Positions 62,829 through 64,000 of a DNA stretch of 64,000 nucleotides are shown here, in pieces; the first letter of the stretch is position 1, and each line of letters begins with the position of its first letter. Location of the stretch: assembly GCF_002934665.1 (NCBI RefSeq), contig NZ_NIRS01000005.1, forward strand, positions 186,001 to 250,000. Direction: 5' to 3'. The notes under the pieces are model-generated. The model was given only the letters and a program-made list of their open reading frames with translations, made no database searches and was not told the origin of the DNA. Both the position numbers and the translations under genes were made by a program. This DNA comes from Pseudomonas laurylsulfatiphila (GTDB lineage: Bacteria; Pseudomonadota; Gammaproteobacteria; Pseudomonadales; Pseudomonadaceae).

Positions 62829-64000
62829 TCAAGCTTTGTCCACAACCTGCGCCTTGGCATCCGGCAAGGTGAAACCGGACACCGAACGGCGCAACTGACT
62901 GGCCATTTTAGCCAGGTTGCCGATGCTGTCGGCCGTGGCGGTGGAACCCGACGACGTCTGCGAGGTGATCTGCTGGATCACGTTCATCGTCAGGGAAATC
63001 TGGCCGGCCGACGACGTCTGCTGTTGTGCGGCATTGGAGATGCTCTGGATCAGCGCCGCGAGCGTCTTCGACACACCCTCGATTTCTTCCAGGGCCACAC
63101 CGGCATCCTGCGCCAGTCGGGCGCCGCGCACCACTTCGGTCGTCGTCTGCTCCATGGAGATGACCGCTTCGTTGGTGTCGGTCTGGATCGCCCGCACCAG
63201 GGTCTCGATCTGCCGGGTGGCGGCGGACGAGCGCTCGGCCAGCCGCTGCACTTCATCGGCCACCACGGCGAAACCGCGACCGGCGTCACCGGCCATGGAC
63301 GCCTGGATGGCCGCGTTGAGGGCGAGGATGTTGGTCTGGTCGGCAATGTCATCGATCAGGCTGACAATATCGCCGATTTCCTGGGACGACTCGCCAAGGC
63401 GCTTGATGCGCTTGGCGGTGTCCTGAATCTGCTCGCGAATGTTGTCCATGCCGTGGATGGTGTTGTGCACCACCTCGTTGCCCTTGTTGGCGATTTCCAC
63501 CGAGCGCTCGGCAACCGCCGAAGATTCAGCCGCGTTGGCCGACACTTGGTCGATGGACTCGGCCATGTCGTTGATCGCCATCGAGGCTTCGGAAATCTGC
63601 TGGGCCTGATGTTCCGAAGCCTGGGCCAGGTGCATGGCGGTGGCCTGGGTTTCCTGCACGGCGGCGGCGACCTGGCCGGCGGTGAGGTTGATGGTCGCGA
63701 CCAGATCGCGCAACTGGTCGACGGAGTAATTGATCGAGTCGGCGATGGTGCCGGTGAAGTCTTCCGTCACCGAGGCCGTCACCGTGAGGTCGCCGTCGGC
63801 CAGGTCTTCGATCTCGTCGAGCAAACGCATGATCGCGTTCTGGTTACGCTCGTTTTTCTCGGCGGTTTCGCGCAGCTGGCGATTGGTTTCGCGCACCATC
63901 ACCAGGCCGATCAGGATGATCGAAGCCAGCGCCAGCAAGCCCAGCACATAACCGCCTATGGTGTCGGTGGTGCGCCCGCCGACCATGTTTTCAAAACCGC
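62829..64000 (-). CDS. pilJ: Type IV pilus methyl-accepting chemotaxis protein PilJ, C-terminal part
   Basis: The frame is open to the right edge of the window, so the N-terminal, mainly periplasmic sensor part is missing; about 390 residues are present. A transmembrane helix (YVLGLLALASIILIGLVMV) is followed by a HAMP-like region (DLADGDLTVTASVTEDFTG) and a long cytoplasmic signalling domain. Its hairpin tip is DDIADQTNILALNAAIQASM and RGFAVVADEVQRLAERS. PilJ detects pilin or surface contact and activates ChpA. The stop is only 37 bases before chpA, so no pilK lies between them, unlike in P. aeruginosa. Confidence 0.9.
   Translation of the reverse strand, partial: GFENMVGGRTTDTIGGYVLGLLALASIILIGLVMVRETNRQLRETAEKNERNQNAIMRLLDEIEDLADGDLTVTASVTEDFTGTIADSINYSVDQLRDLVATINLTAGQVAAAVQETQATAMHLAQASEHQAQQISEASMAINDMAESIDQVSANAAESSAVAERSVEIANKGNEVVHNTIHGMDNIREQIQDTAKRIKRLGESSQEIGDIVSLIDDIADQTNILALNAAIQASMAGDAGRGFAVVADEVQRLAERSSAATRQIETLVRAIQTDTNEAVISMEQTTTEVVRGARLAQDAGVALEEIEGVSKTLAALIQSISNAAQQQTSSAGQISLTMNVIQQITSQTSSGSTATADSIGNLAKMASQLRRSVSGFTLPDAKAQVVDKA

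Overview
The window looks like core chromosome of a Pseudomonas of the fluorescens group. Supporting this are high GC with strong third-position bias, typical Pseudomonas gene neighbourhoods (tkt-epd-pgk-fba next to an ArsR-methyltransferase/metK pair; ahcY with an S-adenosylhomocysteine riboswitch followed by metF; mdcABCDEGH-madLM; pilJ-chpA-chpC), and dense REP doublets beginning GTAGGAGC or GTGGGAGC, which are a hallmark of these genomes. No tRNA, rRNA, phage, insertion sequence, transposase or CRISPR array was seen.

Layout. 1-9.2 kb: the end of a TldD-like gene and its TldE/PmbA-like partner, an MdtD-type exporter, the RNA helicase DbpA, a YhiN-type flavoprotein, a YccS/FUSC membrane protein and a periplasmic solute-binding protein. 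9.4-14.1 kb: an acetyltransferase, a small winged-helix protein, a YgjP-like metallopeptidase, a REC-PAS-GGDEF-EAL protein and a PL7 alginate lyase. 14.1-20.5 kb (minus strand): the central-carbon block tkt, epd, pgk, two small lipoproteins and class II fba. 20.7-23.1 kb: the divergent ArsR-methyltransferase/metK operon behind a perfect 30-bp palindrome. 23.1-31.6 kb: LigB, a DUF1090 protein, a cytochrome c', MltA, MAPEG, DMT and MFS membrane proteins, an FNT-family channel and a hot-dog thioesterase. 31.7-34.3 kb: promoter, SAH riboswitch, ahcY, metF. 34.4-43.4 kb: a solute-binding protein, RhlE, YceI with cytochrome b561, an exported amine oxidase with a long Ala/Pro/Lys tail, bioA and rsmE. 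43.4-47.6 kb: a D-amino-acid dehydrogenase/RidA/solute-binding operon with a divergent LysR regulator, then a TrhA/hemolysin-III protein. 47.8-56.1 kb: mdcR and the complete malonate uptake and decarboxylation operon. 56.3-64 kb: chpC, chpA and the 5'-truncated pilJ of the type IV pilus chemosensory system.

How the genes work together. Two blocks form the activated-methyl cycle: MetK makes SAM, AhcY clears SAH and MetF supplies methyl groups. The first appears to be controlled by an ArsR-type protein fused to a SAM-binding domain, the second by an SAH riboswitch. The mdc/mad block imports malonate and converts it to acetyl-CoA on a dedicated acyl carrier protein, and it encodes its own prosthetic-group synthesis enzymes. 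The Chp genes signal to type IV pili, but the methyltransferase and methylesterase genes that usually flank chpA are absent.

The most unusual observation is a complete ~104-bp REP doublet sitting in frame inside chpA and translated as a ~35-residue linker between phosphotransfer domains. The window holds about 21 REP doublets plus a singlet in three sequence families and two topologies, and one REP also supplies the stop codon of a metallopeptidase gene. I found no clearly new multi-gene system; most of the window is well-conserved housekeeping sequence.
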